Below are positions 17,602 through 27,106 of a stretch of DNA of 64,000 nucleotides, piece after piece (the stretch's first letter is position 1; each line of letters begins with the position of its first letter). This DNA is from Psychrobacter coccoides. GTDB lineage: Bacteria; Pseudomonadota; Gammaproteobacteria; Pseudomonadales; Moraxellaceae. The notes under the pieces are model-generated. The model saw nothing but the letters and a program-made list of their open reading frames with translations. It ran no database searches and was not told where the DNA came from. Location: NCBI RefSeq assembly GCF_017498085.1, contig NZ_JAGBKM010000001.1, positions 179,021 to 243,020 of the forward strand, given 5' to 3'. Both the position numbers and the translations under genes were made by a program.

Positions 17602-18993
17602 CTAACTGATCCAGCCCAAATATATCGCTAAATGCCCAAAAGGTGCGGCGATTAGAATGCTAAGTACTACGCGCTCAAACCAAATGATGACCATCTTAGG
17701 GACTGACAGCGGAATCTCAGTTGCCAACACACAAGGAATCATCGCTGAAAAGAACAAAATACTACTGATAGAGATGACCCCTGCTACATAGCGGGTCAAC
17801 ACCTCAGCTTCCGCTAACAGTAAGGCAGGCAAGAACATCTCAGCTAATCCCGCTGACATACCTTTAGCAGCCACTAGTGGCTCAGGCATACCGGTTATCC
17901 AAGTGAATGGATACAAGAGCAAACCTAGCACATTAAAGACAGGGGTATATTTGGCTAATAATAAACCCGTTAACCCTACCGCGATAATCGAGGGTACAAT
18001 CGCTGCCGCCATCGTCACACCATCGCGAAAGTTCGACCACATAATTTGTTTGAGGTCAGTTGCACGACGTGATGTGGCCAGTCCCAAATGATACGCTGCG
18101 GCTAAGCGATTGCCTTGTTGGTTATCCAAGTCTGGACGATTGACACTGTCATCAAAACTTCGAATCGGTGGAATACGTGCGGTAATGGCAGTGACAATAA
18201 AGGTAATAAACAGTGTTGACCAAAAGAACAGATTCCAAAACGCCATCAAGTTTAAGGTTTTGGCAACGATGACCATAAAGGCTGCCGATACTGTAGAAAA
18301 CCCAGTAGCAATCACGATGGCTTCACGGACCGAATATTGTTTTTGTAGAAATACCCGATTGGTAATGAGCAGCCCGATAGAGTAACTGCCAACAAAGGAC
18401 GCAACGGCATCAATCGCCGATGAGCCGGGTGTTTTCCAAATCGGCTTCATAATAGGCTGCATAAGCACCCCAAACATCTCCAGCAAACCAAAACCGAGCA
18501 AAAAAGCGAGGATTAATGCACCAATAGGGACAATCATACCCACCGGCAATGCCAGCTTTTCAAACAAAAACGGCATCATGTCCTTTTCCATGATGATAGC
18601 AGGTGCTATATCAGTGATATACATGATGGCAAGTACTAACCCGATAATCTTAAAGGCAGTTAATATCATATTAGTGATATTTTTACGCCATGAACCGTCG
18701 TAAATAGGTTTGCTGACACCATAAATCATCAGTAGAAATAGCAAAAATACAGCAAGGGTGTGCTGCTGAGTGACCAGATAAGTTGCCCCATGATCAAATA
18801 AAATCGTACTCTTTTCACCAATAGTGAAGGGAACGAAGAACATTACCAAGCCGATAGCACTAAATACGATTAGCTGTATCAGTGCAACAGGTTTGGATAG
18901 CAGCTTTTCAGGCGGCGGGCTAGCAGGTGTTGGACTGTCTAGAGGCGTTCTAGGTACGGAGCTACCTGGGGGCAAAATATCACGTTCAGACAT
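17602..18993 (-). CDS. YjiH-type membrane protein with nucleoside-recognition (Gate) domains
   Basis: 463 residues with about ten membrane segments and a Pro-rich cytoplasmic N-terminus (~40 residues). It looks like the YjiH family, whose members carry two Gate domains (for example the LEMFGVLMQPIMKPIWKTPGSSAIDAVASF region near residue 170 and a second near 370). YjiH-like genes are often found in hut loci, and uptake of histidine or urocanate is the natural inference, but the substrate is not established. An AAGGAC ribosome site precedes the ATG. It lies between hutU and hutH. Confidence 0.78.
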   Translation of the reverse strand: MSERDILPPGSSVPRTPLDSPTPASPPPEKLLSKPVALIQLIVFSAIGLVMFFVPFTIGEKSTILFDHGATYLVTQQHTLAVFLLFLLMIYGVSKPIYDGSWRKNITNMILTAFKIIGLVLAIMYITDIAPAIIMEKDMMPFLFEKLALPVGMIVPIGALILAFLLGFGLLEMFGVLMQPIMKPIWKTPGSSAIDAVASFVGSYSIGLLITNRVFLQKQYSVREAIVIATGFSTVSAAFMVIVAKTLNLMAFWNLFFWSTLFITFIVTAITARIPPIRSFDDSVNRPDLDNQQGNRLAAAYHLGLATSRRATDLKQIMWSNFRDGVTMAAAIVPSIIAVGLTGLLLAKYTPVFNVLGLLLYPFTWITGMPEPLVAAKGMSAGLAEMFLPALLLAEAEVLTRYVAGVISISSILFFSAMIPCVLATEIPLSVPKMVIIWFERVVLSILIAAPFGHLAIYLGWIS

Positions 18994-19021
18994 ATTATCG
19001 TCCTTGATAAAGTGTTGATGA

Positions 19022-19052
19022 TGTCCTTATATCATTTGAGCATATAAGGACA
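19022..19052 (-). promoter_or_regulatory. Perfect 11-bp inverted repeat between hutU and the YjiH gene
   Basis: TGTCCTTATAT and ATATAAGGACA with a 9-nt spacer lie in the short gap between two operon genes. An mRNA hairpin that adjusts downstream expression or stability is plausible. No T-run on the minus strand, so not a classic terminator. Confidence 0.45.
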
Positions 19053-19061
19053 AGAGGCAAG

Positions 19062-20795
19062 CTATTTAATCATCGGCAGATGTAAACCATAGTCCTTGGC
19101 GGTTTTGATCGCCAGCTCGTAGCCGGCATCGGCATGACGCATCACCCCTGAGCCGCAATCGTTGACCAGTACGCGCGCCAAGCGCTTGGCTGCGCTCTCT
19201 GTACCATCGGCGACGATGACCATACCTGAGTGCTGCGAGTAGCCCATGCCCACGCCGCCACCATGGTGGAGGGACACCCAAGTGGCGCCACCTGCGACAT
19301 TGAGCATACCATTTAATAGCGCCCAATCAGACACTGCATCTGAGCCGTCTTTCATGCTTTCAGTTTCACGGTTTGGGCTGGCAACGGAGCCGGTGTCTAA
19401 ATGGTCACGGCCGATGACGATAGGGCCTTTGAGCTCACCGTTTTTGACCATCTCGTTAAAGGCAAGTCCTGCTTTGTCACGCTCGCCCAGACCTAACCAG
19501 CAAATGCGCGCTGGCAGACCTTGAAATTGAATACGCTCTTTAGCCATATCCAGCCAGCGATGCACATGGGTGTTTTCAGGGAACAGCTCTTTGATTTTTT
19601 GATCGGTTTTATAGATATCTTCTGGATCGCCTGATAGCGCCACCCAGCGAAACGGCCCTTTACCTTGGCAAAACAGCGGACGCACATAAGCGGGGACAAA
19701 ACCTGGGAAGTTAAAGGCGTCTTTTACCCCTTCATCAAAGGCCACTTGGCGAATGTTATTGCCATAATCCGTGGCAGGGATTCCCATGTCTTGTAGATCC
19801 AGCATGGCCTGTACGTGTACGGCACAAGAGGCGGCAGCAGCTTTGCTCAACGCCGCATGTTGCTCTGGGTTTTCTTGCGCCGCCTTCCACTCATCAACGC
19901 TCCAGCCACTTGGCAAGTAGCCATTGATTAAGTCGTGAGCGGAGGTTTGATCAGTGACTAAGTCAGGTTTTATCTCGCCAGCTTTAGCACGCTTGACCAT
20001 CTCAGGCAGGATATCGGCGGCATTGCCGAGTAGGGCGATAGAAATAGCTTCGCCTGCGGCAGTGTGCTGCTTAATTAGCTCATAAGCATGGTCAAGATCA
20101 TCCGCTTGCTTGTCGACGTAGCCGGTGCGCAAACGAAAATCAATGCTGGATTGCTGACATTCGATGTTTAAAGAGGTTGCACCAGCAAAGCTTGCGGCCA
20201 ATGGCTGTGCGCCGCCCATACCGCCAAGACCCGCGGTCAAAATCCAGCGTCCGCTCCAATCGCCATCATAATGCTGGCGGCCTGCCTCGACAAAGGTCTC
20301 ATAAGTGCCTTGGACGATGCCTTGGGTGCCGATATAAATCCAGCTCCCAGCGGTCATCTGCCCGTACATAAACAAGTCTTTACGATCCAGCTCGTTAAAG
20401 TGCTCCCATGTCGCCCAGCGCGGGACAAGGTTAGAGTTGGCAATCAACACACGTGGGGCATTTTCATGCGTTTGAAAGACGCCAACCGGTTTGCCAGATT
20501 GTACGAGTAAAGTCTCATCGTCTTCTAACGCTTTAAGAGAGGCGAGGATTTGATCATAGCTCTCCCAGTTACGGGCAGCTCGGCCAATCCCGCCATAGAC
20601 GACTAGGCTCTTTGGGTTTTCGGCCACATCAGGATGTAGATTATTTTGAATCATACGATAAGGCGCTTCGGTCAGCCAACTCTTGCAATGCAGCGTACTG
20701 CCAATTGGCGCTGCAATATTGCGGCTTTCATCACGGCGGGTAGAGGTGGTGTAGTCGTTTGTTTCGTTATTGCTCATTTGATTATCAGTAGTCAT
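19062..20795 (-). CDS. hutU: Urocanate hydratase
   Basis: 577 residues, slightly longer than typical through an N-terminal extension (~25 residues, polar). It converts urocanate to 4-imidazolone-5-propanoate with tightly bound NAD+. Visible signatures are [32 protein letters not shown] (NAD-binding), and [11 protein letters not shown] with [11 protein letters not shown] near the C-terminus. AAAGGATC precedes the ATG. First gene of the minus-strand hut operon, divergent from hutC with an operator-like palindrome between them. Confidence 0.96.
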   Translation of the reverse strand: MTTDNQMSNNETNDYTTSTRRDESRNIAAPIGSTLHCKSWLTEAPYRMIQNNLHPDVAENPKSLVVYGGIGRAARNWESYDQILASLKALEDDETLLVQSGKPVGVFQTHENAPRVLIANSNLVPRWATWEHFNELDRKDLFMYGQMTAGSWIYIGTQGIVQGTYETFVEAGRQHYDGDWSGRWILTAGLGGMGGAQPLAASFAGATSLNIECQQSSIDFRLRTGYVDKQADDLDHAYELIKQHTAAGEAISIALLGNAADILPEMVKRAKAGEIKPDLVTDQTSAHDLINGYLPSGWSVDEWKAAQENPEQHAALSKAAAASCAVHVQAMLDLQDMGIPATDYGNNIRQVAFDEGVKDAFNFPGFVPAYVRPLFCQGKGPFRWVALSGDPEDIYKTDQKIKELFPENTHVHRWLDMAKERIQFQGLPARICWLGLGERDKAGLAFNEMVKNGELKGPIVIGRDHLDTGSVASPNRETESMKDGSDAVSDWALLNGMLNVAGGATWVSLHHGGGVGMGYSQHSGMVIVADGTESAAKRLARVLVNDCGSGVMRHADAGYELAIKTAKDYGLHLPMIK

Positions 20796-20868
20796 GACCA
20801 GATCCTTTGAATGTTTGCGTCGCTTTCTTATTTCGCTTTTGACGATAATATTTGGGATAATTCATAAG

Positions 20869-20880
20869 TTGTATATACAA
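20869..20880. promoter_or_regulatory. HutC operator candidate
   Basis: TTGTATATACAA is a perfect palindrome 74 bp upstream of hutU and 174 bp before hutC. HutC of Pseudomonas is known to bind sites of the type CTTGTATGTACAAG, so this site fits repression of both divergent units with urocanate as inducer. Confidence 0.65.
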
Positions 20881-21053
20881 ATTATCAAAGATTGTTTTGT
20901 TGCGCAAGCATTTTTTATAGATAGATACAGTGTGGATGAAATGACTGCATTGGATAAGGTGTTCTCATGGTGATTGTCATCACTGTCGTGATATTATGTC
21001 AGCACTTTCATAGCTGCATAGTCGATAGTTGAAACCAGCGGTTAGAGACAAGC

Positions 21054-21842
21054 ATGACAAAGGTGAAGCGTGACATGACAAAATCAGTTCCAGCATATCA
21101 GCGGATTAAAAATGCCATATTGGATAACATCCATTCTGGGAAATGGCAGGCGGGCGAAGCGATCTCCACCGAAATGACGCTGGCAGAAGAGTTTGGCGTA
21201 TCTAGGATGACAGTCAATCGTGCCTTAAAGGAGCTGAGTGAGGAGCGAGTATTAGAGCGTCGGCAAGGCTCAGGGACCTTTGTTGCTCAGCAGCAGTTTA
21301 ATCATACTTTTGTAGAGGTGCGCAACATCGCCCAAGACTTAAGGTCAGCCAAGCGGGATTATCAAGCACAGGTGGTGAGCAAACGCACCATTACCGTAAG
21401 CATGTTGGATGATGAGATGCGCCGTAAGTTTGATATTGAGGAAGTGGCAGTGTCCTCTCACTCTAAGAGCGCCGCTTCAAAAAAAATCAATAACCCTGAG
21501 ACGGCTGTTTTATACGAAGTAAAAATCATTCATTTCGCCGACGGCTTGCCGATACAGTTTGAGGAACGTTGGGTCGATGCCAACAAGATACCTGAGTTTA
21601 TCGAGCAGGACTTTAGCGAGGTAAATACCAGTGAATACTTGATTGCCAAAAGTCCACTGGAACGAGGGAGCTACACCATTCGAGCGTTGGCAGCACCTAA
21701 TGAGATCGCTGAGGCGTTACAGATTGCTCCGCAGTCACCGACGCTGGTGCTATGTCGACAGACTTTTTCGGCAGGACAAGTGCTGACTTTTGTAAAAATG
21801 TGGCACGCAGGGGAGCGCTATCAGTTTTCGGGAGAATTATAG
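21054..21842 (+). CDS. hutC: Histidine-utilisation repressor, GntR/HutC family
   Basis: 262 residues. An N-terminal winged helix (AYQRIKNAILDNIHSG near residue 15, then TLAEEFGVSRMTVNRALKEL near 45 and RRQGSGTFVA) is followed by a UTRA ligand domain from about residue 90. In this family urocanate relieves repression of the hut genes. The start could be the ATG at 21054 or the one at 21075; AAGGTG precedes the latter. It is divergent from hutU, with the operator-like site in between, and upstream of the amino-acid ABC transporter genes. Confidence 0.92.
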   Translation: MTKVKRDMTKSVPAYQRIKNAILDNIHSGKWQAGEAISTEMTLAEEFGVSRMTVNRALKELSEERVLERRQGSGTFVAQQQFNHTFVEVRNIAQDLRSAKRDYQAQVVSKRTITVSMLDDEMRRKFDIEEVAVSSHSKSAASKKINNPETAVLYEVKIIHFADGLPIQFEERWVDANKIPEFIEQDFSEVNTSEYLIAKSPLERGSYTIRALAAPNEIAEALQIAPQSPTLVLCRQTFSAGQVLTFVKMWHAGERYQFSGEL

Positions 21843-22202
21843 CGATTTTACGCCTGCTCACTTTTTTTGTACGGTTATCCTTGCCACAGTACGATAGTAT
21901 ATAAGTGAGATGCTGTTTAGGTAGCCAATATTCATCTTGATGTCAGTCACTCAGGAAATATGATGCCAATAGCGCATTGTCATATTTTTCTTATTCTATT
22001 TAGGACTAACTATACTGCTAATTTTACTATGGAAAATAATATAAAATGGTATTGAAAAAATGCTCAATATCCTCAATTCTGGCAATTAAAGCTAGATATT
22101 ATAATGCACATATTTTATGGTAGTATTTTGGCTCTAGAGTCTTATCTAACTTTTTATGCAGATATATTTTTGCATCACTCACTTATTATATAAGGACGCT
22201 TT
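21843..22202. other. AT-rich intergenic region before the ABC transporter operon
   Basis: About 360 bp with no ORF or repeat-family copy seen. It presumably holds the promoter of the transporter genes. I found no clear copy of the HutC-type palindrome in it. Confidence 0.4.
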
Positions 22203-23027
22203 ATGAAACGTCGTACTCTTTTAGCCCTCGCCGCCAGTACTGTATTGCTTGCCGCTTGTGGTCAGTCTACTACCAACGACGCAACAGACAGCACAGCTAC
22301 AGATGGTTCAGATTTGCTACAACGCATCAATAATGGCGGTACGATCAACGTCGGTACCGAAGGGACTTACCCACCATTTACCTATCATGATGAGACGGGT
22401 CAGCTGACGGGTTATGATGTTGAGGTGACACGAGCTGTTGCTGATAAGCTGGGCGTCGATGTGGAGTTCAAAGAAACCCAGTGGGATGCGATGTTGGCAG
22501 GACTTGATTCAAAGCGTTTTGACATGGTGGCCAACCAAGTCAGCTTGACGACGCCTGAGCGCCAAGCAAAGTATGATATTGCGCAGCCTTATAGCTGGTC
22601 TGGTGCTGTGGTCCTAGCACCGGATTATGACGAGCGTTTTAGCGCTTGGAGTGATTTAAAGGGCTTACGTACAGCACAATCACTCAGCAGTAACTATGGC
22701 GAGCTGGCAGAGCAATACGAAGCGGAAGTGATTCCAGTCGAAGGAATGGCGCAAGCGATACAATTGGTCAAGCAAGGTCGTGCTGACTTTACCATGAACG
22801 ACCAGCTGGCTGTATTAGACTATCTCAAAAAATTCCCAGACAGTGGGCTTGAGATTAAACTGGTCGCACCAAAAAGTGAGCAGCGAGGCTCAGGCATCAT
22901 ACTGTTAAAAGGTGATGATGCTGTCGTGGCCAAGCTAAACGAAGCCATGAGCGAGTTGCAAGCAGACGGCACATTGACTGAGCTTAGCGAAGAGTTCTTT
23001 GGTGCTGATATAAGTCAACAACAATAA
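22203..23027 (+). CDS. Amino-acid ABC transporter substrate-binding lipoprotein
   Basis: 274 residues with a lipoprotein signal (lipobox LLAACG, Cys at residue 19). The type-3 solute-binding fold is clear: [33 protein letters not shown], then [20 protein letters not shown]. It belongs to the polar amino-acid family (HisJ/FliY-like). Its gene overlaps the permease gene by one base (TAATG), and the ATPase gene follows. Neighbouring hutC makes histidine a sensible substrate, but the FliY-like sequence also fits cystine or other amino acids; ligand is unproven. Confidence 0.88.
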   Translation: MKRRTLLALAASTVLLAACGQSTTNDATDSTATDGSDLLQRINNGGTINVGTEGTYPPFTYHDETGQLTGYDVEVTRAVADKLGVDVEFKETQWDAMLAGLDSKRFDMVANQVSLTTPERQAKYDIAQPYSWSGAVVLAPDYDERFSAWSDLKGLRTAQSLSSNYGELAEQYEAEVIPVEGMAQAIQLVKQGRADFTMNDQLAVLDYLKKFPDSGLEIKLVAPKSEQRGSGIILLKGDDAVVAKLNEAMSELQADGTLTELSEEFFGADISQQQ

Positions 23028-23764
23028 TGCTGGCGTCTGTAACCACAGTGCTGGCGGAACTGCTGGCACTGTTGCCATTTATGAGCCCTGATCGAGCCCA
23101 AATCGTCATTGACTCGTTTTGGCCGATGCTAAAAGGGGGTATCTATTATTCGATACCACTGGCCCTAATCTCATTTACCATTGGTATGGTGATTGCACTG
23201 ATTGTGGCGTTGATTCGTATCGTGCCACGTGCTGGCTGGCTACATGAGATTGTCTATAGATTGGCTCGTGTCTATGTGTCTGCGATTCGTGGTACGCCGA
23301 TGCTGGTGCAGCTGTTTATTATCTTCTATGGTCTGCCAAGTGTTGGCGTCAAGCTCGATCCATTTCCCTCAGCGATTATTGCTTTTTCATTGAATATCGG
23401 CGCTTATGCCTCAGAAACGGTACGTGCCTCGATTTTGTCGATACCCAAAGGCCAATGGGAAGCAGGCTCGACCGTCGGTTTGACGTATCTGCAGACCTTT
23501 CGTCATGTGATTTTGCCGCAAGCATTACGGGTATCGGTACCACCATTGTCCAATACCTTTATCAGTCTGGTCAAGGACACGTCATTAGCGTCATTGGTGC
23601 TGGTCACTGAGCTGTTTAAACAAGCACAGATTATTACCGCACGTAACTATGAGTTTATGCTGGTTTATACTGAGGCGGCATTTATTTATTGGGGGATCTG
23701 TCTGTTTTTGACCTTTATCCAAGGCAAGCTTGAGACCAGACTCGATCGTTATGTGGCCAAGTAG
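23027..23764 (+). CDS. Amino-acid ABC transporter permease
   Basis: 245 residues with about five membrane segments and the HisM/GlnP-type inner-membrane domain. The EAA loop that contacts the ATPase is visible as [29 protein letters not shown] near residue 145. [17 protein letters not shown] is the usual TM signature of polar amino-acid permeases. Start overlaps the stop of the binding-protein gene, so translation is coupled. Confidence 0.9.
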   Translation: MLASVTTVLAELLALLPFMSPDRAQIVIDSFWPMLKGGIYYSIPLALISFTIGMVIALIVALIRIVPRAGWLHEIVYRLARVYVSAIRGTPMLVQLFIIFYGLPSVGVKLDPFPSAIIAFSLNIGAYASETVRASILSIPKGQWEAGSTVGLTYLQTFRHVILPQALRVSVPPLSNTFISLVKDTSLASLVLVTELFKQAQIITARNYEFMLVYTEAAFIYWGICLFLTFIQGKLETRLDRYVAK

Positions 23765-23828
23765 CTTATGAAAGCTAACTTACTTATTCACCCGCAGTTT
23801 TAGTATTATCAGCACAACAGGACCCTCT

Positions 23829-24572
23829 ATGATTCAAGTCAGCAACATTCACAAAGCTTTTGGTAGTAATCAAGTGCTCAAAGGCATCGACTTGACCATC
23901 GAAAAAGGCAAGGTGGTGGTGATACTTGGGCCATCAGGATCAGGAAAAACCACATTTTTACGCTGCTTAAATGCGCTGGAGATTCCAGATCAAGGCGTCA
24001 TTGCCTTTGACGATGGCAGCTTGACGGTAGACTTTGCCACCGCACCTAAGAAAAAAGCCCTGCTGGCACTGCAGCGTAAGTCTGGCATGGTGTTTCAATC
24101 GTATAATTTGTTTCCGCATAAGACAGCGCTTGAGAATTTAATGCTTGGGCCGACGGTGGTACAAGGACAGAGCAAAGCCCAAGCCCGTGCGCAGGCGCTG
24201 ACCTTGCTCGATAAAGTTGGTCTGGCAGACAAAGCGGATCTATATCCGTTTCAGCTGTCTGGTGGGCAGCAGCAGCGTATTGGTATCGCGCGTGCACTCG
24301 CTATCGAGCCGTCATTGCTATTGTTCGATGAGCCAACCTCAGCACTTGACCCAGAGCTGGTACAAGACGTACTTGAGACGATGAAGCAGCTGGCAAGTGA
24401 GGGCTGGACGATGGTGGTGGTGACGCATGAGATTAATTTTGCCCGTGATGTCGCCGACCATGTGGTCTTGATTGCAGACGGAAATGTGGTCGAAGAGGGC
24501 AGTGCGCAGCAGATGTTTGAACTGTCAACCCATCCTCGTACGCAGGCGTTTTTGCAGCGTATTGAGCAGTAA
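23829..24572 (+). CDS. Amino-acid ABC transporter ATPase
   Basis: 247 residues. Walker A is GPSGSGKTTFLRCLNALE (near residue 36), Q-loop MVFQSYNLFPHKTALENL, ABC signature LSGGQQQRIGIARALA, Walker B LLLFDEPTSALDPEL, and the switch His in VVVTHEINFA. It powers the permease encoded just upstream and closes the three-gene operon that ends at the terminator at 24636-24675. Confidence 0.93.
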   Translation: MIQVSNIHKAFGSNQVLKGIDLTIEKGKVVVILGPSGSGKTTFLRCLNALEIPDQGVIAFDDGSLTVDFATAPKKKALLALQRKSGMVFQSYNLFPHKTALENLMLGPTVVQGQSKAQARAQALTLLDKVGLADKADLYPFQLSGGQQQRIGIARALAIEPSLLLFDEPTSALDPELVQDVLETMKQLASEGWTMVVVTHEINFARDVADHVVLIADGNVVEEGSAQQMFELSTHPRTQAFLQRIEQ

Positions 24573-24635
24573 TTGGCCGCAATAGACGTTATCTGGCGCA
24601 ACCCTGCACCTTTTATGCAAAGTTTTTAGCACAAA

Positions 24636-24675
24636 TAGCCCCAACGATATCATGGTTGGGGCTTTATTTTTTTTG
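24636..24675. terminator. Terminator between ABC operon and EamA gene
   Basis: AGCCCCAAC and GTTGGGGCT form a hairpin followed by a T-run on the plus strand; the A-run on the other side is short, but it may also serve the convergent gene. Confidence 0.8.
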
Positions 24676-24688
24676 AGCCGCTTTTTAG

Positions 24689-25639
24689 CTAAAAAGGTTT
24701 TGGCCGCCGTCTGAGCCATCTTGGTACGCGCGTAGTCGTACCATTTAACATGGCATTTAATAAAGCTGCCAGTAAAATTAGCACCACGCCCACATATTGT
24801 ATCCATGAAAGCGCTTGATGCAGGAGCAGTAGCGCCAAAGCAATGGCGGTTAGTGGCTCAAAGATAGTAAACACCGATGCACGAGTGGCAGGCAGCTTCT
24901 CCAGCGCTTTCATATACAGCGCAAAAGGCATGACGGTGCCAATCAAAGACAGCCCTAAAGCATAACCCCAAGAGGCTAACGGCAGAGCCAGTAGCTGCTC
25001 ATAAGTATGATAGGTCTCAGGCAATAATAGCAGTACGCCAGCACTGATGATGATCGAAGTAAAAAACACTAATGGCGCAGGATGAGCATGATGCATCGCA
25101 CGCTTACCGAGCACCCCATAGAGCGAATAACAAATACCTGATAGCAGGCCAAGCACGATACCCCAATTGACTTGAGCCTTATCTCCCAGCATGGTCAAAC
25201 CCACACCAAATACAGCCATCAGTGCCAGTAGTGCTGACTGGCGAGTGATGGACTCATCGAGTAAAACAGCAGAAAACAACAAGCTAAACACAGGAGCGGT
25301 ATAAAGCAGAGCAACTGCAGGGCCAGCACCAACATAGATAACGGCGAAAAAATAGCATATCGACATGCCCAGTACACCAATCAATGATTGCAGGGCTAAC
25401 CCCAGCCACTGCTTCGGACGTAGCGTAATCAGATGTGGCCATAACTTTGGCAGCATTACCAGTACCAGAAAGGCAGCGCTGACAATACGCAAAATGGTAA
25501 TCTGCCAGCCGCTAAAGCCGTTTTGGTTTAGGTAGGTTGAAAAAATCCCCAACGTCCCCCAACAGACAGCGGCGGTGATGATTTGCATGGTGCCTATCCA
25601 TGATTGCCGGGCTGACATTGCGCTATGGGTATTTGCCAT
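24689..25639 (-). CDS. EamA/DMT-family transporter
   Basis: 316 residues with ten predicted membrane segments arranged as two EamA repeats (about residues 17-150 and 160-300). The second ends with the FTIFEPLTAIALALLLLHQALSWIQYVGVVLI pattern typical of the drug/metabolite family. Such proteins export amino acids or other small metabolites across the inner membrane; the substrate cannot be read from sequence. It ends in a basic tail. Convergent with the amino-acid ABC operon. Confidence 0.85.
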   Translation of the reverse strand: MANTHSAMSARQSWIGTMQIITAAVCWGTLGIFSTYLNQNGFSGWQITILRIVSAAFLVLVMLPKLWPHLITLRPKQWLGLALQSLIGVLGMSICYFFAVIYVGAGPAVALLYTAPVFSLLFSAVLLDESITRQSALLALMAVFGVGLTMLGDKAQVNWGIVLGLLSGICYSLYGVLGKRAMHHAHPAPLVFFTSIIISAGVLLLLPETYHTYEQLLALPLASWGYALGLSLIGTVMPFALYMKALEKLPATRASVFTIFEPLTAIALALLLLHQALSWIQYVGVVLILLAALLNAMLNGTTTRVPRWLRRRPKPF

Positions 25640-25942
25640 AAAAATCTCTTTTTTACTCTATATCGAAGAACTGATGATACGCCCTCATAGACTGCCCATT
25701 ATAGCGCTAACCTCACATAATAAAAGACAGCCTTTACTGGCATATATACGCCATCCTGCGTCATGTGAATGTCAGTAAACGGAAGCACGCTGCTTGGGTC
25801 AAAATACATATCGTCGCTTTAATAAAACAGAGCGTTTTACCATAATTTAAGCATTTATTGTTATCATCTACTTTATGATAATAACTGCGATAGTATCAGC
25901 CTATTTGTCATAAATATCGTTTCACTTGAATATCAGGATATC
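25640..25942. other. Divergent promoter region
   Basis: About 300 bp between the EamA gene and the TonB-like gene. No ORF or repeat-family copy recognised. Confidence 0.4.
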
Positions 25943-27010
25943 ATGAGCTTGAGCCACAACACTACAGCATCACGCACATTAAAAATCACGGTAGTCCTTG
26001 CTGTAGTGGGCTTGCATCTATTGATAGCTGTAGCCTTGATGACGATTAAGATAGAGGCGCCTACCATTGAGCCATTACCAGAGATAGTACCGATTGAGAT
26101 TCAACTGATGAGTGGCACTGATCAAGCACAGGGTATCCAAAGCACAGACGCTAATAATAATACTAAAAGCAGTAATACTAAAAATAGTGATGCTAATAAT
26201 TCAATAGCATCAGATATTAAAGCAGAAGCAGAAGCAGAAGCAGAAACTGAAACTGAAACTGAAACTGAAACTGAAACTGAAACTGAAACTGAAACTGAAA
26301 CTGAAACTGAAACTGAAACTGAAACTGAAACTGAAATAGAGCCTGAGAATGACTATCAACAAGCACCCCTGTCAGCGATAGAAAGCATGTCTGGAGTAAC
26401 AACAACAGAAAGCACTACCATAGGCATATCTAACAGCGATGCCACTGCAGCGTCTGGCAGCGCCTCCGGAGTCACAGAGCAGCCTACTTATACTGGAGGG
26501 TATACAGCACATTCAACCATACCCACAGCGCCGACATCCAGCAGTATTGCGCAGGATAAGGTGAATCAATTAAATAACCCTGATGACCCTGCAGGTGGCA
26601 GATCAGATGTCAGGGAGCAGTCAAATAACGATAAAGATACTATTAATCGAGGAAAAGCCAATCAAGATAATACAAATCAAGAGGGCGCAAATGACGAGCA
26701 GCTTGTGGCTATGCCGTTTGCCCATGAGCTGGCAGACTATAGGATTGGTACTGATGACTGGCAAATAAAGCCAGACTTTAGACTACCCAAAAGCATGATA
26801 AGCAAGCTGACCCAAAGTAAAACCTTTGAGCTGGTATTGCTGTTAGAAGCAGATAAAACAGGTAAGATCACAAAGGTAGAGGTAAAAAAGTCTTCGGGAG
26901 ATGTGAAGGTCGATCGCATTGCCATGCGTCAAGTGCGTTCTGGAGTACTCAAAGAGTCGACATTAGAAATAAGGCAAGCGTCCTTACCTGTGGATTATAC
27001 CGTCAAATAA
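25943..27010 (+). CDS. TonB-like energy transducer with long Thr-Glu repeat
   Basis: 355 residues. One N-terminal membrane anchor (VVLAVVGLHLLIAVALM, residues ~16-34), then a long disordered periplasmic spacer, then a C-terminal ~75-residue TonB-like domain (FELVLLLEADKTGKITKVEV, RIAMRQVRSGVL). The spacer carries four Ala-Glu and fifteen Thr-Glu dipeptides (26222-26335) where classic TonB has Pro-rich spacers, then Ser/Thr/Asn-rich sequence. It would link proton motive force to an outer-membrane receptor. The ExbB-like gene follows 96 bp later, but no ExbD is seen. An AGGATA site precedes the ATG. Confidence 0.72.
   Translation: MSLSHNTTASRTLKITVVLAVVGLHLLIAVALMTIKIEAPTIEPLPEIVPIEIQLMSGTDQAQGIQSTDANNNTKSSNTKNSDANNSIASDIKAEAEAEAETETETETETETETETETETETETETETETEIEPENDYQQAPLSAIESMSGVTTTESTTIGISNSDATAASGSASGVTEQPTYTGGYTAHSTIPTAPTSSSIAQDKVNQLNNPDDPAGGRSDVREQSNNDKDTINRGKANQDNTNQEGANDEQLVAMPFAHELADYRIGTDDWQIKPDFRLPKSMISKLTQSKTFELVLLLEADKTGKITKVEVKKSSGDVKVDRIAMRQVRSGVLKESTLEIRQASLPVDYTVK
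26222..26335 (+). repeat. Hexanucleotide tandem repeats in the TonB-like gene
   Basis: Four perfect GCAGAA units (26222-26245) are followed directly by fifteen perfect ACTGAA units (26246-26335), encoding Ala-Glu and Thr-Glu dipeptides. Identity at nucleotide level indicates recent slippage; the 6-bp unit preserves frame, so length but not expression would vary. Confidence 0.95.
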
Positions 27011-27106
27011 CATAGAGCTGAGACTGCAGCCACAGCTGCAATAAACACGGATAAGAAGCATAAACCTAATCAGATCAATCTCAACCAACGTATCAAGGAG
27101 TCGTGA

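Noticed and set aside
26222..26335. Short tandem repeats considered as CRISPR or phase-variation tract
   Set aside because: Units are 6 bp without spacers, so not CRISPR; changes by 6 bp keep the frame, so it cannot switch the gene off.
26217..26405. Open frame on the minus strand made of repeating Gln-Phe
   Set aside because: It is the complement of the ACTGAA/GCAGAA repeat in the TonB-like gene, with no ribosome site.
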